Of a DNA stretch of 20,000 nt, positions 9,541 to 18,439 are shown in pieces. A program made the position numbers and the translations under genes. A model generated the notes under the pieces. That model ran no database searches, was not told the DNA's origin, and saw only the letters and a list, made by a program, of their open reading frames with translations. Source of the stretch: Chrysomallon squamiferum (taxonomy: Eukaryota > Mollusca > Gastropoda > Neomphalida > Peltospiridae); NCBI GenBank assembly GCA_012295275.1, contig CM022673.1, forward strand, positions 12,285,788 to 12,305,787. The letters run 5' to 3'. Each line of letters opens with the position of its first letter. The first letter of the stretch is position 1.

Positions 9541-10650
9541 TTGCAAAGGGGGAGAACTTTTCTCACACAAGCGAAAACATGCGCCATACCTTTTTCAAAG
9601 GTGCACAACTTGTTTCTCACACGTGGAAAAAAATGCGCTACAAAAAGTTGTTTCCCTTTGTTAAAGGTGTGTCGCACTTTTTCCACGTGTCGGGAAAAGG
9701 TTTTCAACATTTACAAAAGGTGTGTCGCTTTTTTTCCACGTTAGTGAAAAGAGTTGTCCCCCTTTGGTGGGGTGTACGGCACTTTTCCCCCGTGTGGAGG
9801 AAGGGTTGCCACATTGTGGGGTAGGTGCGCCTCATCTTTTGGACGCTAGGGGAAAAAGTTACCCCACTTTGAAAAAAGTATGTCTCACCATTTTCCACGT
9901 GTGGGGAAAAAAATCGGTTTTCAAAATGTTAAAAGGTGTGTAGCACTTTCCCCGCGGATCGGGACCGATGTTTCAACGAGTGCAAAAGGTGCGCGCCGTT
10001 GGTTCCACGTGTGGGAAAAACGTTTCCAACATTTACAAAAGGTGTGCCACATTTTTGCCACGCGTGGGGAAAAAAACCGAGCAATTTTGCAAAGGGTGTG
10101 TCGTTTTTTCCCCTGGTATGGGAAAGAAGTTGCCCCGCTTTGGTGGGGCGTGCGGCACTTTTCCTCCGTGTCGGGGAAGGGTTGCCCCCCTTTAGGGTAA
10201 GTGCACCTCAATTTTGGCACGTGATGGGGAAAAAGTGATCCCACTTTGAAAAAGGTATGTCTCACATTTTCCACGTGTCGGGAACAAATTCGGTTTTGAA
10301 ACTGTGAAAAACTGTGTGGCACTCTGCCCGGGGGTCGGGAAAAATGTTTCAACGTGTGCAAAAAGTGCGCGACGTCGGATATGGTGTGGGAGAAACGTTT
10401 CCAACATTTACAAACAGTGCGCCACATATTTGCCACGCATGGGGAAAAAAAAAAAGAGAGCAAATTTGCAAAAAGTGTGTCCTTCTTTTCCACGTGTCGG
10501 AAACGAGTTGTTCCCCTTGCGTGGGGATACATTTGTTCCCGACACGTGGAAAATGTGAGACATATCTTTTTCAAAGTGGAATAACTTTTTCGCCGCACGT
10601 GTCGAAAATGAGGTGCACCTACCCCAAAGAGGGACAACCCTTCACCCACA
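9541..10650. repeat. GC-rich satellite: 53-bp subunits in a 7-mer higher-order repeat
   Basis: The island is far richer in G+C and CpG than its surroundings. It is built from diverged subunits of about 53 bp with the pattern caaaaggtgtg-cac-tttt-ccacgtgtggggaaaaa-gtttccaac. Subunit types recur in fixed order. The tttccaacatttacaaa anchor occurs at 9700, 10022 and 10397, and ccctttggtgggg at about 9753 and 10129, giving a period of about 376 bp (seven subunits). The first repeat is about 54 bp shorter, as if one subunit were missing. The right end (10533-10643) is an inverted copy of 10176-10287, and the left 100 bp may also be inverted. Open frames on both strands follow from lack of stops and differ between copies. 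Confidence 0.9.
10533..10643 (-). repeat. Inverted copy of satellite block 10176-10287
   Basis: The run ttgttcccgacacgtggaaa at the left edge is the reverse complement of the end of the forward block. Matching continues through gtgagacatatctttttcaa and aggtgcacctaccccaaaga to caacccttc. The arms are about 111 bp with a 245-bp loop. Confidence 0.9.
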
Positions 10651-10855
10651 CAGTCTAAAAATATGTTTCATTGTTTTTAAGTCAGTTGGAAAATGTTTTC
10701 AACAGTTTTAAAATACGTTTCACAGTTTTGAAGCCGATTGAAAATGTTTCAACAGATTAAATATATGTTTCATTGTTTTTATACCAGTTTAAAAAATGGT
10801 GTCAACGGTTTAAAAATACTGTTCATTGTTTTAAGGTATTTTAAAATGTTTTTCT
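10651..10855 (+). repeat. AT-rich tandem repeat, about 52-bp unit, 4 copies
   Basis: Copies start at 10651, 10703, 10753 and 10806 (spacing 52, 50 and 53 bp). The unit runs from cagtttaaaaatatgtttca through a gttttaagccagtt-like middle to gaaaatgtttcaa. It aligns with the GC-rich subunit next door: gtttcaca for gtgtgccaca, and aaaatgtttcaac for aaaacgtttccaac. It therefore looks like a diverged arm of the same satellite. Confidence 0.85.
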
Positions 10856-10910
10856 ACATACATTCGTATTAATGTCTAGTAAACAAACTTCAGTGCAAGA
10901 ACGAAGAAAA

Positions 10911-11123
10911 TCAACTTAAAATGTTTCGTGTTTTAATTGTAGTAACATATTTACATTTTCCAGTGGAAACCGTCGATGATAATAATAATTGTGGAAGGAG
11001 CAGTTTGTGATAAGGAGATAACTCTATTGTCAGTTGGTAAATACCGGTCTTCTGAAAACCCGAAATTAAATTTTCTGATGTCAGTGCTTTGCTGCTAACC
11101 ATAACACAACGAGAGAAAGTTCA
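10911..11123 (-). pseudogene. Decayed DDE (pogo/Tigger-like) transposase C-terminal fragment
   Basis: A minus-strand frame reads TFSR...SKALTSENLISGFQKTGIYQL. This resembles the segment after the catalytic core of pogo/Tigger-type DDE transposases, where forms like LTPENIISGFRKTGIYPFNP are common. The rest of the transposase is not found upstream, and a TGA lies eight codons before the first Met. It is a fragment, not a working gene. The family assignment comes from memory of this motif only. Confidence 0.5.
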
Positions 11124-11197
11124 GATCCTCTGAAACTGACAGATGATATTTGTATTGCTTTCAGGTGATAAATTTCTAAACATCTACTTTTTAACAG

Positions 11198-11341
11198 TAT
11201 GTCTCCATGTTCAGAATTAAAGCTCTATCCTTTTCAGCAAACATATCTAAATATTTCTCATTCCAGCCTGTGCTCCCTGAATGGCTTTTTAAGGCGACCA
11301 ATGAGAAGGTCCCCGTGTACGAAGAACACCATAATGAGTAA
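11198..11341 (+). CDS. Probable terminal exon of an unrecognised gene
   Basis: A + strand frame is open from 11195 to TAA at 11339-11341. It ends in PEWLFKATNEKVPVYEEHH plus NE, with G/C-rich third positions (GCG ACC, AAG GTC CCC GTG TAC) unlike the surrounding DNA. Three acceptor candidates are in place: ctttttaacag before 11198, ctatccttttcag before 11238 and tcattccag before 11267. A poly(A) signal follows 55 bp after the stop. An internal Met at 11207 would start a 44-residue MFRIKALSFSANISKYFSF-type peptide that looks like a mitochondrial presequence, so a single-exon small protein or retrocopy is also possible. Phases 0 at 11198 and 11267 would also allow splicing from the phase-0 DNAAF3 exons, making it an alternative tail. 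I do not recognise the protein. Confidence 0.5.
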   Translation, partial: YVSMFRIKALSFSANISKYFSFQPVLPEWLFKATNEKVPVYEEHHNE

Positions 11342-11420
11342 CCAAAGTTTATTATGTTGTGTGGATGTTGAATTAAGTCTAATTTTTTAAAGCTAAATAA
11401 ACATCAAACAAATAACCTGA
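11342..11420 (+). terminator. 3' UTR and poly(A) signal of the unrecognised gene
   Basis: AATAAA at 11396-11401, 55 bp after the stop at 11341. The short distance supports reading the preceding frame as a true last exon. Confidence 0.5.
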
Positions 11421-11811
11421 ATTAGTCTCTGAAATTTGCTGTTAGTGAGTAGTGTTCTTATTTGGTTGCTATAAGCAAGTTTTAGTGTTGAAATGACATT
11501 GAATTTGATTCCACTTCTCTCAAACAATTATTGTATGCGTTGTGTAGTCGGTGCTAAGAGTGACGGGAACATTTTGGTAGGAATCGGATGTTTTCACACA
11601 GGGACGATTTGACTGGTAACCCTTTTCAAAGGTGTGTGTTTTCCTTACAAACAATTAGTAACAATCATCGCTACAAGTTAGATGTATTATACATGAAATT
11701 CACATTTCGCAATTACAAACTAAACATTAGTTTAAAACTGTCATGTGTGTGGGTTAAACTGTAAGCTCTTTATTATTTCATAGTTAAATACAAAACGTTG
11801 ACTAGAACCTT

Positions 11812-11812
<1 letters not shown>
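11421..11812. other. Intergenic DNA, nothing recognised
   Basis: Ordinary AT-rich sequence. The run cccttttcaaaggtgtgtg at 11620-11638 vaguely resembles the satellite subunit but is too short to call. Confidence 0.5.
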
Positions 11813-12540
<728 letters not shown>

Positions 12541-12734
12541 CAAATTTAGAAGTCTGTTTAAGAAAAAAGAAAACCAAAATAAATAAATAAAATATATAAA
12601 GTAGAAAAATAAATTTAAAACCAAACTAATAAATAAAAAAATTCGTTTGCTGGGTCAGAAGGACTACTTAGACCTTTTTATTCTTCAAGCGGATTTAAAA
12701 TAAAATTAAATCTATTCATTAATTCGGCTTCTAG

Positions 12735-12737
12735 TAA

Positions 12738-12802
<65 letters not shown>

Positions 12803-12928
12803 TAGTAGTAGTAGTAGTAATAATAATGATAATGATGTTATTATTTTGTACGTATTCTTTGTATATATGTATGTGTTTAAATAATGTATATATTAAAATT
12901 ATGTATGTATATTTTTATGTATATATTG

Positions 12929-13006
<78 letters not shown>

Positions 13007-13014
13007 TGTATGCT
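12735..13014. repeat. (AGT)n and (ATT)n/(AGT)n arrays
   Basis: An (AGT)n run at 12735-12818 and a second compound (ATT)n(AGT)n run at 12929-13004, separated by TATG/TATA-rich DNA. Confidence 0.93.
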
Positions 13015-13094
13015 GATTGATGTGCGTATGTGCATATTTGTTTGTTTGTGTATCTATGGTTGGACGGTCGTTTGTATGTATGCCTGAGAAAACG

Positions 13095-13112
13095 TGTGTG
13101 TATGTGTGTGAA

Positions 13113-13156
<44 letters not shown>
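13095..13156. repeat. (GT)n(AT)n dinucleotide repeat
   Basis: Compound GT and AT microsatellite directly before the SINE-containing stretch. Confidence 0.9.
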
Positions 13157-13161
<5 letters not shown>

Positions 13162-13287
13162 TTCATAACATACAAACCGTGTAGCAGCTGTGTCAGGTCT
13201 CTGGGTAACAACAGCATCATCGACGTCACTTTACATTACTTTAACATAACCTCACCGTCGTCTTTGTATCGCCGACAACATTTAATA

Positions 13288-13425
13288 AAAATTAGCTCAG
13301 TAGTAAGATGTACGCTTGAGAAGCAATGAGATGCAGGGTCGAATCTGCTCTGTGGGGGCATTGAGTTATTTCTCGATCCAGACAGCATCTCGCTGATCGA
13401 TGAAAAGCGGAAAATGTCCACGTTC
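13288..13425 (+). mobile_element. tRNA-derived SINE
   Basis: It has a pol III A-box-like TAGCTCAGTAGTAAG at 13293 and a B-box-like GGGTCGAATC at 13336, spaced as in a tRNA. The GCAG/CTGC T-stem around the B box is intact, while one T of the usual GGTTCGAATC is missing. A tRNA-unrelated part (gagttatttctcgatcca) follows and a T-rich run begins at 13428. The anticodon arm is not convincing, so it is a retroposon and not a tRNA gene. Lys-tRNA-derived SINEs are known in octopus; the subfamily is not assigned. Confidence 0.75.
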
Positions 13426-13439
13426 AGTTTTTTTTTTTT

Positions 13440-14233
13440 TTATATAACTTCAATTAGTATTATTTTGTAGCCATGTTTATTATTATGAAATATTGGATGC
13501 AACATCAGTTAAAAGTAAATAAATTTTCAATATTAATTATCTTTTTAGACATACTTTATTCATATCAATTACAGTCTAATTCTGCCTTTATTAATAACAA
13601 CAGCAGCAGCAGCAGCAAACAACAACAACAACACACATAGCAACAAATAAAATTGTGTTGGATACATGAAATACAGCCATAACACAAGAACACACATACG
13701 TACTCACACACACACGCATATACGCACATACACTCTGAGTGGACGTAATCAAATAAACACAGTAATAATAATAATAATAATAATAATTTAAAGAATTTTT
13801 TTTAATAATAAAAAATAAAAAAATAAAAATACAAGATAAATGTATATAAAAAGATTGAAGTAAAAAAAAAAAAAAAACGAAAATGGCAAAAAGTAGAAAA
13901 TATAAAAAAAAATATTTACGAACATTGATCTATTGATTTTTACTTCAGATGTTTGCTTTTCACAGACAGCTTAAATGCCTCGGTTCCATTCACTGAATTT
14001 CTCGTTATTGAAATTGATGTTTGGGGCACTTGACGGTACATTCAGACTCGGAGTTTGTTGCATTATCAAAGTAGACATTTTCATTTACAAATAAAAAGAT
14101 TGAACATAGTTAATCGTTGTAAAAAAGTAATCTGCGATATTAATAATTAGATTATGAGAGGAATGTATGTAATGTAAAGAATTATACTACAGAAACGAAA
14201 TCCAGTATATTATATAAATGATTTATAATATTA
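13440..14233. other. Intergenic, microsatellite-rich, no gene seen
   Basis: Contains (CAG)n and (CAA)n at 13602-13632, (CA)n near 13706, (AAT)n at 13762-13787 and A-rich runs. The stretch 13920-14110 is less repetitive, but I find no supported frame. Confidence 0.6.
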
Positions 14234-14242
14234 TTAAGACAA

Positions 14243-14243
<1 letters not shown>

Positions 14244-14306
<63 letters not shown>

Positions 14307-14545
14307 ATAACAACAAAACAAGAATAATAAATTATTGCTGTTGTTATAATTATTGTTGTTGTTGTTTTTGTTGTTGTTGTTGTTGTTCTTCTTCTTCTTC
14401 TTCTTATTATTATTATACGGGAAATAAAAGTGAAAATAAAAAATAATGTAAGTATTAATAGAAAAGTGTTATTATTATTATTGTTGTTTTTTTCTTTTGT
14501 GTTTTTTATTATTGTTGTTGTTGTGGCTGTTGTAGTTGTCATGTA
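14244..14545. repeat. Perfect (AAT)n/(ATT)n palindrome and mixed trinucleotides
   Basis: (AAT)n runs straight into (ATT)n at about 14244-14304, forming a long self-complementary stretch. It is followed by (GTT)n, (TTC)n and (ATT)n blocks up to 14540. Confidence 0.92.
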
Positions 14546-14771
14546 GACATCTTATTACATTCCAGTTTAACTAAAATCATGCAGTTAATATGTGTTTAAG
14601 TGTGTTTGTGAAAAAGAGAAAGACAAACAGATTAACAAACATTTACCTTGGTCGCAAAAGTAATGAGATTAAAACAGACCGCGATAGTTTTGTTAAGAAA
14701 AGATCAAGTCAAATGTTTATGACGTCATAATGGCAAATTTACTGTTATTGTCAGGTTTGGGGCATGCCATG

Positions 14772-14960
14772 ATTATTATTATTATTATTATTATTTATTA
14801 TTATTATTATTGCTGTTGTTAGTACTACTATTAGTATTATTAGTAATAGTAGTTATAGTAGTAGTGGTACGTATAGTAGTCCTAACAGTATAGTTGTTAT
14901 TCGTGTCATTTTTTAAATTTTATTATTGTTATCATTTTTTTTTTTAAATTTAATTATTAT
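14772..14960. repeat. ATT/AGT trinucleotide tracts
   Basis: Imperfect ATT, GTT, ACT and AGT arrays leading up to the left end of the Tigger element. Confidence 0.85.
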
Positions 14961-14981
14961 TATTAAGTTGTAATTCGTGTA

Positions 14982-15749
14982 CAGTGGTACCTCGACTTAC
15001 GAATGCCCCAATTGACGAATTTTTCGAGTTACGAGCAGCTGCCCGGCCGATTTTTTGCTTTGAGTTGCGAGCCTAAATCCGAGTTACGACAAACTTCGGA
15101 TACGCCCCCGCTATTGGCGCAACGAACAACATAACATCCGGCCAGCATCAGGCGTCATTCGTTTACTTCACGTGGTTAACTCACTGTGGAAGCATCTCTG
15201 CTGTGTTGTGCTCGCATTTTGTGCAGTATTTTGCCAAATTTCTTTTCTCTGGCCATGGATCCTAAGAACGTGAGTGCAAAAAGACAGTGCTAAGAAGAAG
15301 AAAAGAATGATGATATAGAATTAAAGATTGAATTCATTGAAAAACATGAGCGAGGTGTGCATGTAGGCGGTTTGACTAGGCAGTACGATATGTACCATAC
15401 TGAAGCTGAAGGAGTCAATAAAGGCTGTAACTCCAGCCAAAGGCGTTAAAATAATTTGTCTCATCTCCAAGATAAATACACTTTACAAAACCAGTTTATT
15501 TCTTCACATTCTCTTTTATTTTGTTCTTATATAATATTTGTCATTTATAAAATACATTTTTCTTATTTAAAATCATGTTACAAAAAAAAAAAAAAAAAAA
15601 AAAAATATGAGGTGGCTTTTTGGGGGGGCTGGAAACGGATTAATGGTATTTCAGTTCATTTCAGTTAGGAAAATTGATTTGATATACGAGCAAATTGAGA
15701 TACGAGCTCGGTCACGGAACGAATAAACTCGTAAGTCAAGGCACCACTG
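14982..15749 (+). mobile_element. Non-autonomous Tigger (pogo-type) DNA transposon
   Basis: The left end reads CAGTGGTACCTCGACTTACG and the right end is its inverted counterpart ending CAAGGCACCACTG. TA target duplications sit at 14980-14981 and 15750-15751. Length is 768 bp. Subterminal copies of gttacgagc / atacgagc recur at both ends, as in Tigger elements of many animals. Inside is only the N-terminal start of the transposase, so the element is an internal-deletion derivative dependent on a transposase supplied elsewhere. Confidence 0.93.
15255..15463 (+). pseudogene. Tigger transposase N-terminal remnant, frameshifted
   Basis: ATG at 15255 begins MDPKNVSAKRQC and hits a stop. A second frame continues IELKIEFIEKHERGVHVGGL and TRQYDMY, and a third carries TILKLKESIKAVTPAKGVK. 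Together they follow the helix-turn-helix start of Tigger/pogo transposases, broken by at least two frameshifts. The DDE catalytic part is deleted. The poly-A at 15582-15604 lies in the remaining 3' part. Confidence 0.85.
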
Positions 15750-15751
15750 TA

Positions 15752-15757
15752 TATGTA

Positions 15758-15793
<36 letters not shown>

Positions 15794-16480
15794 TCAAGAA
15801 CATTCACGTTAAAAATTAATATATGTAATAAACAATTAAAACTATTTCAATTAAATCATTTTCTTTATAACCATTGTTTTTTTCCCAAGCTCTTTATTTG
15901 GCGCAGCTGACTGGGAAAACATTGTAAAATCAATACAATTTGTTACATCAGTAACATGACACGTGTGGCTGAAAAGTTGTTACACGCTAAAATAATTTAC
16001 AAAATTTGTTTCGATTGATTTAACAGTCAGTATTAACGATTTTGTAACTAGATGGCGAAATTTTGAAACCACTCATTAATATCAGTGAAAGGAGTTTTAT
16101 ATATTTTTTTTTATCAATCTGTTTATATTGCTATACTTATTCATATACCTACCTACTTATAATATATACTCATACACATAAACATAAATATACATATATA
16201 TTCATGAACATAAACATATGCACATATATACATATGCGCTCACAAACATACAAATAAGAACAGATATAGTTACACAAACATACACACATATATGCATATA
16301 TACATACACACATACACACACATACATACATACATACACACAACTGTTACAATAAAACGACGATGATAATGATGAGAAGAAGGATAATGATAATAATAAT
16401 TCGAAGAAAGTCTGAAACAAAACAGAAGAAAGGAAAGAATAAAGAAAGCCAACGCCCAAAATTCATCTGCTAAAATGACC
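15752..16480. other. Intergenic, (TA)n and (ACAT)n microsatellites
   Basis: (TA)n at 15763-15789 follows the Tigger element. ACAT/TATA-rich DNA at 16150-16342 includes a clean (ACAT)n run. The stretch 15890-16080 is non-repetitive, and I see no gene in it. Confidence 0.65.
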
Positions 16481-16561
16481 GGTTTACATTTTATTCTTCT
16501 TTTTTTTTTTTTTTTTTTTTATAAACAGTAATTTGATCAAATTAGGTTAACGCCTTATATC

Positions 16562-16577
16562 TCTCTCTCGAGAGAGA
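16562..16577. promoter_or_regulatory. TCTCTCTC-GAGAGAGA palindrome (GAGA-type)
   Basis: A perfect 16-base inverted repeat centred on CTCGAG. GAGA repeats are bound by GAGA-factor-like proteins in some animals. Regulatory use here is only a suggestion. Confidence 0.4.
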
Positions 16578-16620
16578 CTGAAGCGCTATAAATATTACCA
16601 TGTGATGTGATTTTTTTCTC

Positions 16621-16655
16621 CCTCTCTCTCTCTCTCTCTCGAGGGATTTCCCTCG
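16621..16655. repeat. CT tract joined to CGAGGGA-TT-TCCCTCG hairpin
   Basis: (CT)n at 16621-16640 runs into a perfect 7-bp-arm inverted repeat at 16640-16655. It shares the TCTCTCTCGAG core with the palindrome about 70 bp upstream. Confidence 0.7.
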
Positions 16656-16659
16656 TCAT

Positions 16660-16971
16660 ATGCGACCGTTGTTTTTATTTTATTTTATTTTTACTTAACA
16701 AAGAAAATATTTTTTTTTTTATTATAACGTCAAAACTGTCAAACTCAGCGTGTAGTGGATTTTTGTAATCATGAAGTTAATTATAATTAAGCCAATTTGT
16801 TCTCTTCGTAGTAACATAACCGAGACAAAAACATAATTTGAAGTCTCGTGACTCTGCAGGTGGTGATGTTAAGTCGGTCGAATGTGTGAAGTGGGTTAGA
16901 GGTTTCAAGTTACGAAATTACTGGAGAATATTATTATTGTCGTCAAGCTGTTTATGATTATGATTATGATT

Positions 16972-17010
<39 letters not shown>

Positions 17011-17183
17011 CTTGTTGCTGATGTTGTTGTTGTTTTTTTTGTATTTACTGATGATAATAACGTTTATTATTATTTCTACTGTTACTGTTACTACGACTTC
17101 TACTACTACTGTTAGATCTACTACTTCAGTACCACTATTACGACTATTCATAAAATCGTTCAATAGTATAATAACGTAAAATC

Positions 17184-17227
<44 letters not shown>

Positions 17228-17730
17228 CAACAACAGAAACAACAATAATAGCAATTACGGATAATCAAATAAAATGAAATTCATTAGTTCATATAATTTT
17301 TAGTTTGTTTGATACAAATATTACTCACTTCATACGTTAACAAATATTCAATTTGTCATATATGTCAGACTACGCACAATATATCTCAGACACAGACGTG
17401 CACATAAATTTGCACATACACATACGGATACATACACCACATTTAAACCATAAACAAGTCTAGCATGTTTTGAACTGTGCAACGAACAGAAGAAGTGATT
17501 ACACTTAAGGTTCAGTAATTTAATAAAAATTGTTGCCCGTGTTCAATTAATCGACCTGTCATGTCACATAACGAGAACGCTTTGTTCGTCCAGATCTAGT
17601 GCATTTTTGCTTAAATACGTCAAAAGCATGAATCATTTAATTACCACTGCTATCGCTGCAACAGTCGCATGCGTGACATTCGCTTTTAATTACGTACTTG
17701 GTCATTTCGTAATTATTCATTTTTAATTTC
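16660..17730. other. Intergenic, trinucleotide arrays, no gene seen
   Basis: (GTT)n at 16973-17010, a TAC-rich run at 17090-17135 and (AAT)n at 17186-17224. The stretch 17480-17730 is less repetitive and may belong to upstream control DNA of the next gene. I see no exon. Confidence 0.6.
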
Positions 17731-17736
17731 TGCCAG

Positions 17737-17743
17737 TATAAAG
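17737..17743 (+). promoter_or_regulatory. TATA-box candidate, distal
   Basis: TATAAAG sits in a GC-rich frame (gccag before, acgggccgggcc after), a typical core-promoter setting. It would place a start near 17767-17775, some 600 bp before the signal-peptide ATG. A (GT)n run lies at 17829-17856 within the putative leader. Confidence 0.4.
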
Positions 17744-17825
17744 ACGGGCCGGGCCATCTGTGGTCTGTTTTGTTTGCAAAATTGTGTCGCCGTATGATGT
17801 CTAACTGCACCAGAAACAGAAAGAG

Positions 17826-17856
<31 letters not shown>

Positions 17857-18045
17857 AACAGCGAAAATGTACGTCAATTATTTCCCTTGTTATTTTTTTC
17901 ATTGGCTAATTTCAGGAAATCGGAGTCTCCACGTAAGGAATGCTGGAGATAGCGTAAAAATATAGCCGGTGTGAAATTTGGAATGTGTAACGCAATATCT
18001 CTCACATTACATTCATAGGACGACTTTTATTGTGGATCGCCTCTT

Positions 18046-18051
18046 TATATA
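18046..18051 (+). promoter_or_regulatory. TATA-box candidate, proximal
   Basis: TATATA in cctctttatatacttcg lies about 27 bp before a ccagtcaac initiator-like site at about 18073-18081, and 320 bp before the signal-peptide ATG. The surrounding 17900-18360 is clearly less AT-rich than the rest of the window. Confidence 0.4.
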
Positions 18052-18366
18052 CTTCGAAGCGTGATACGGCCACCAGTCAACGGGATTACACACAATGAAA
18101 ACTAAAAGCGACCAACGCTTCGCAGGGTATTTTTCCATTGCAGATGCTGGCTGCTTTCTGCGAAAGGAACAATGCTGTGTCGTCTGCTAGCAACAACGGC
18201 GACAAATAGTTCTTACCCGTTTGCGGGGAGCGGACGTGAAACAAAGCGGCAGGACTACTCGCTTATGTGACTGACGAATATTTCCAAACTTTGTGATTTC
18301 TTTAGGATGTAGAGTGAGCTGAATTTGACATGGTTTTTCGCACCGTTTAATAGGATTTATTCAGCC

Positions 18367-18439
18367 ATGCGGATATCGATTCATGTTTTTGTTTCTTGTG
18401 TGCTTTGTATGAGCGTGGAAACCCTGGGATCGAATAACG
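18367..18439 (+). CDS. First coding exon of a secreted or membrane protein (signal peptide)
   Basis: The ATG in ttcagccATGC opens 24 codons reading MRISIHVFVSCVLCMSVETL plus GSNN. It then reaches a strong donor, G|gtaagc, in phase 1. A basic residue next to the Met, a hydrophobic core (IHVFVSCVLCMSV) and small residues near ETLGS are what a cleavable signal peptide looks like. A phase-1 intron after the signal peptide is usual for genes of extracellular modular proteins. No stop-free run upstream competes for the start. The next exon is not visible in the remaining 1.5 kb, so the protein family is unknown. Confidence 0.65.

Noticed and set aside
9504-9710. Small frames on both strands at the left satellite edge
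   Set aside because: Same repeat artefact as the rest of the GC-rich array.
9921-10649. 242-residue open frame on the minus strand across the satellite, with overlapping frames on the + strand
   Set aside because: The frame crosses tandem subunits and the inverted junction. All frames on both strands are open because the GC-rich repeat lacks stop codons, and the subunit length does not keep one frame. It is a repeat artefact.
9541-10855. Possible CRISPR-like array because of regular repeats
   Set aside because: No unique spacers alternate with identical repeats. The units are contiguous and diverged, and the surrounding DNA is eukaryotic with spliced genes.
13288-13360. Functional tRNA gene
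   Set aside because: A and B boxes are present, but the acceptor stem and anticodon arm do not fold and a T is missing from the B box; a SINE fits better.
13236-13421. 61-residue minus-strand frame
   Set aside because: It is antisense to the SINE and has no supporting signal.
14234-14542. Thr/Asn/Ile-rich 102-residue minus-strand frame
   Set aside because: Pure translation of trinucleotide arrays.
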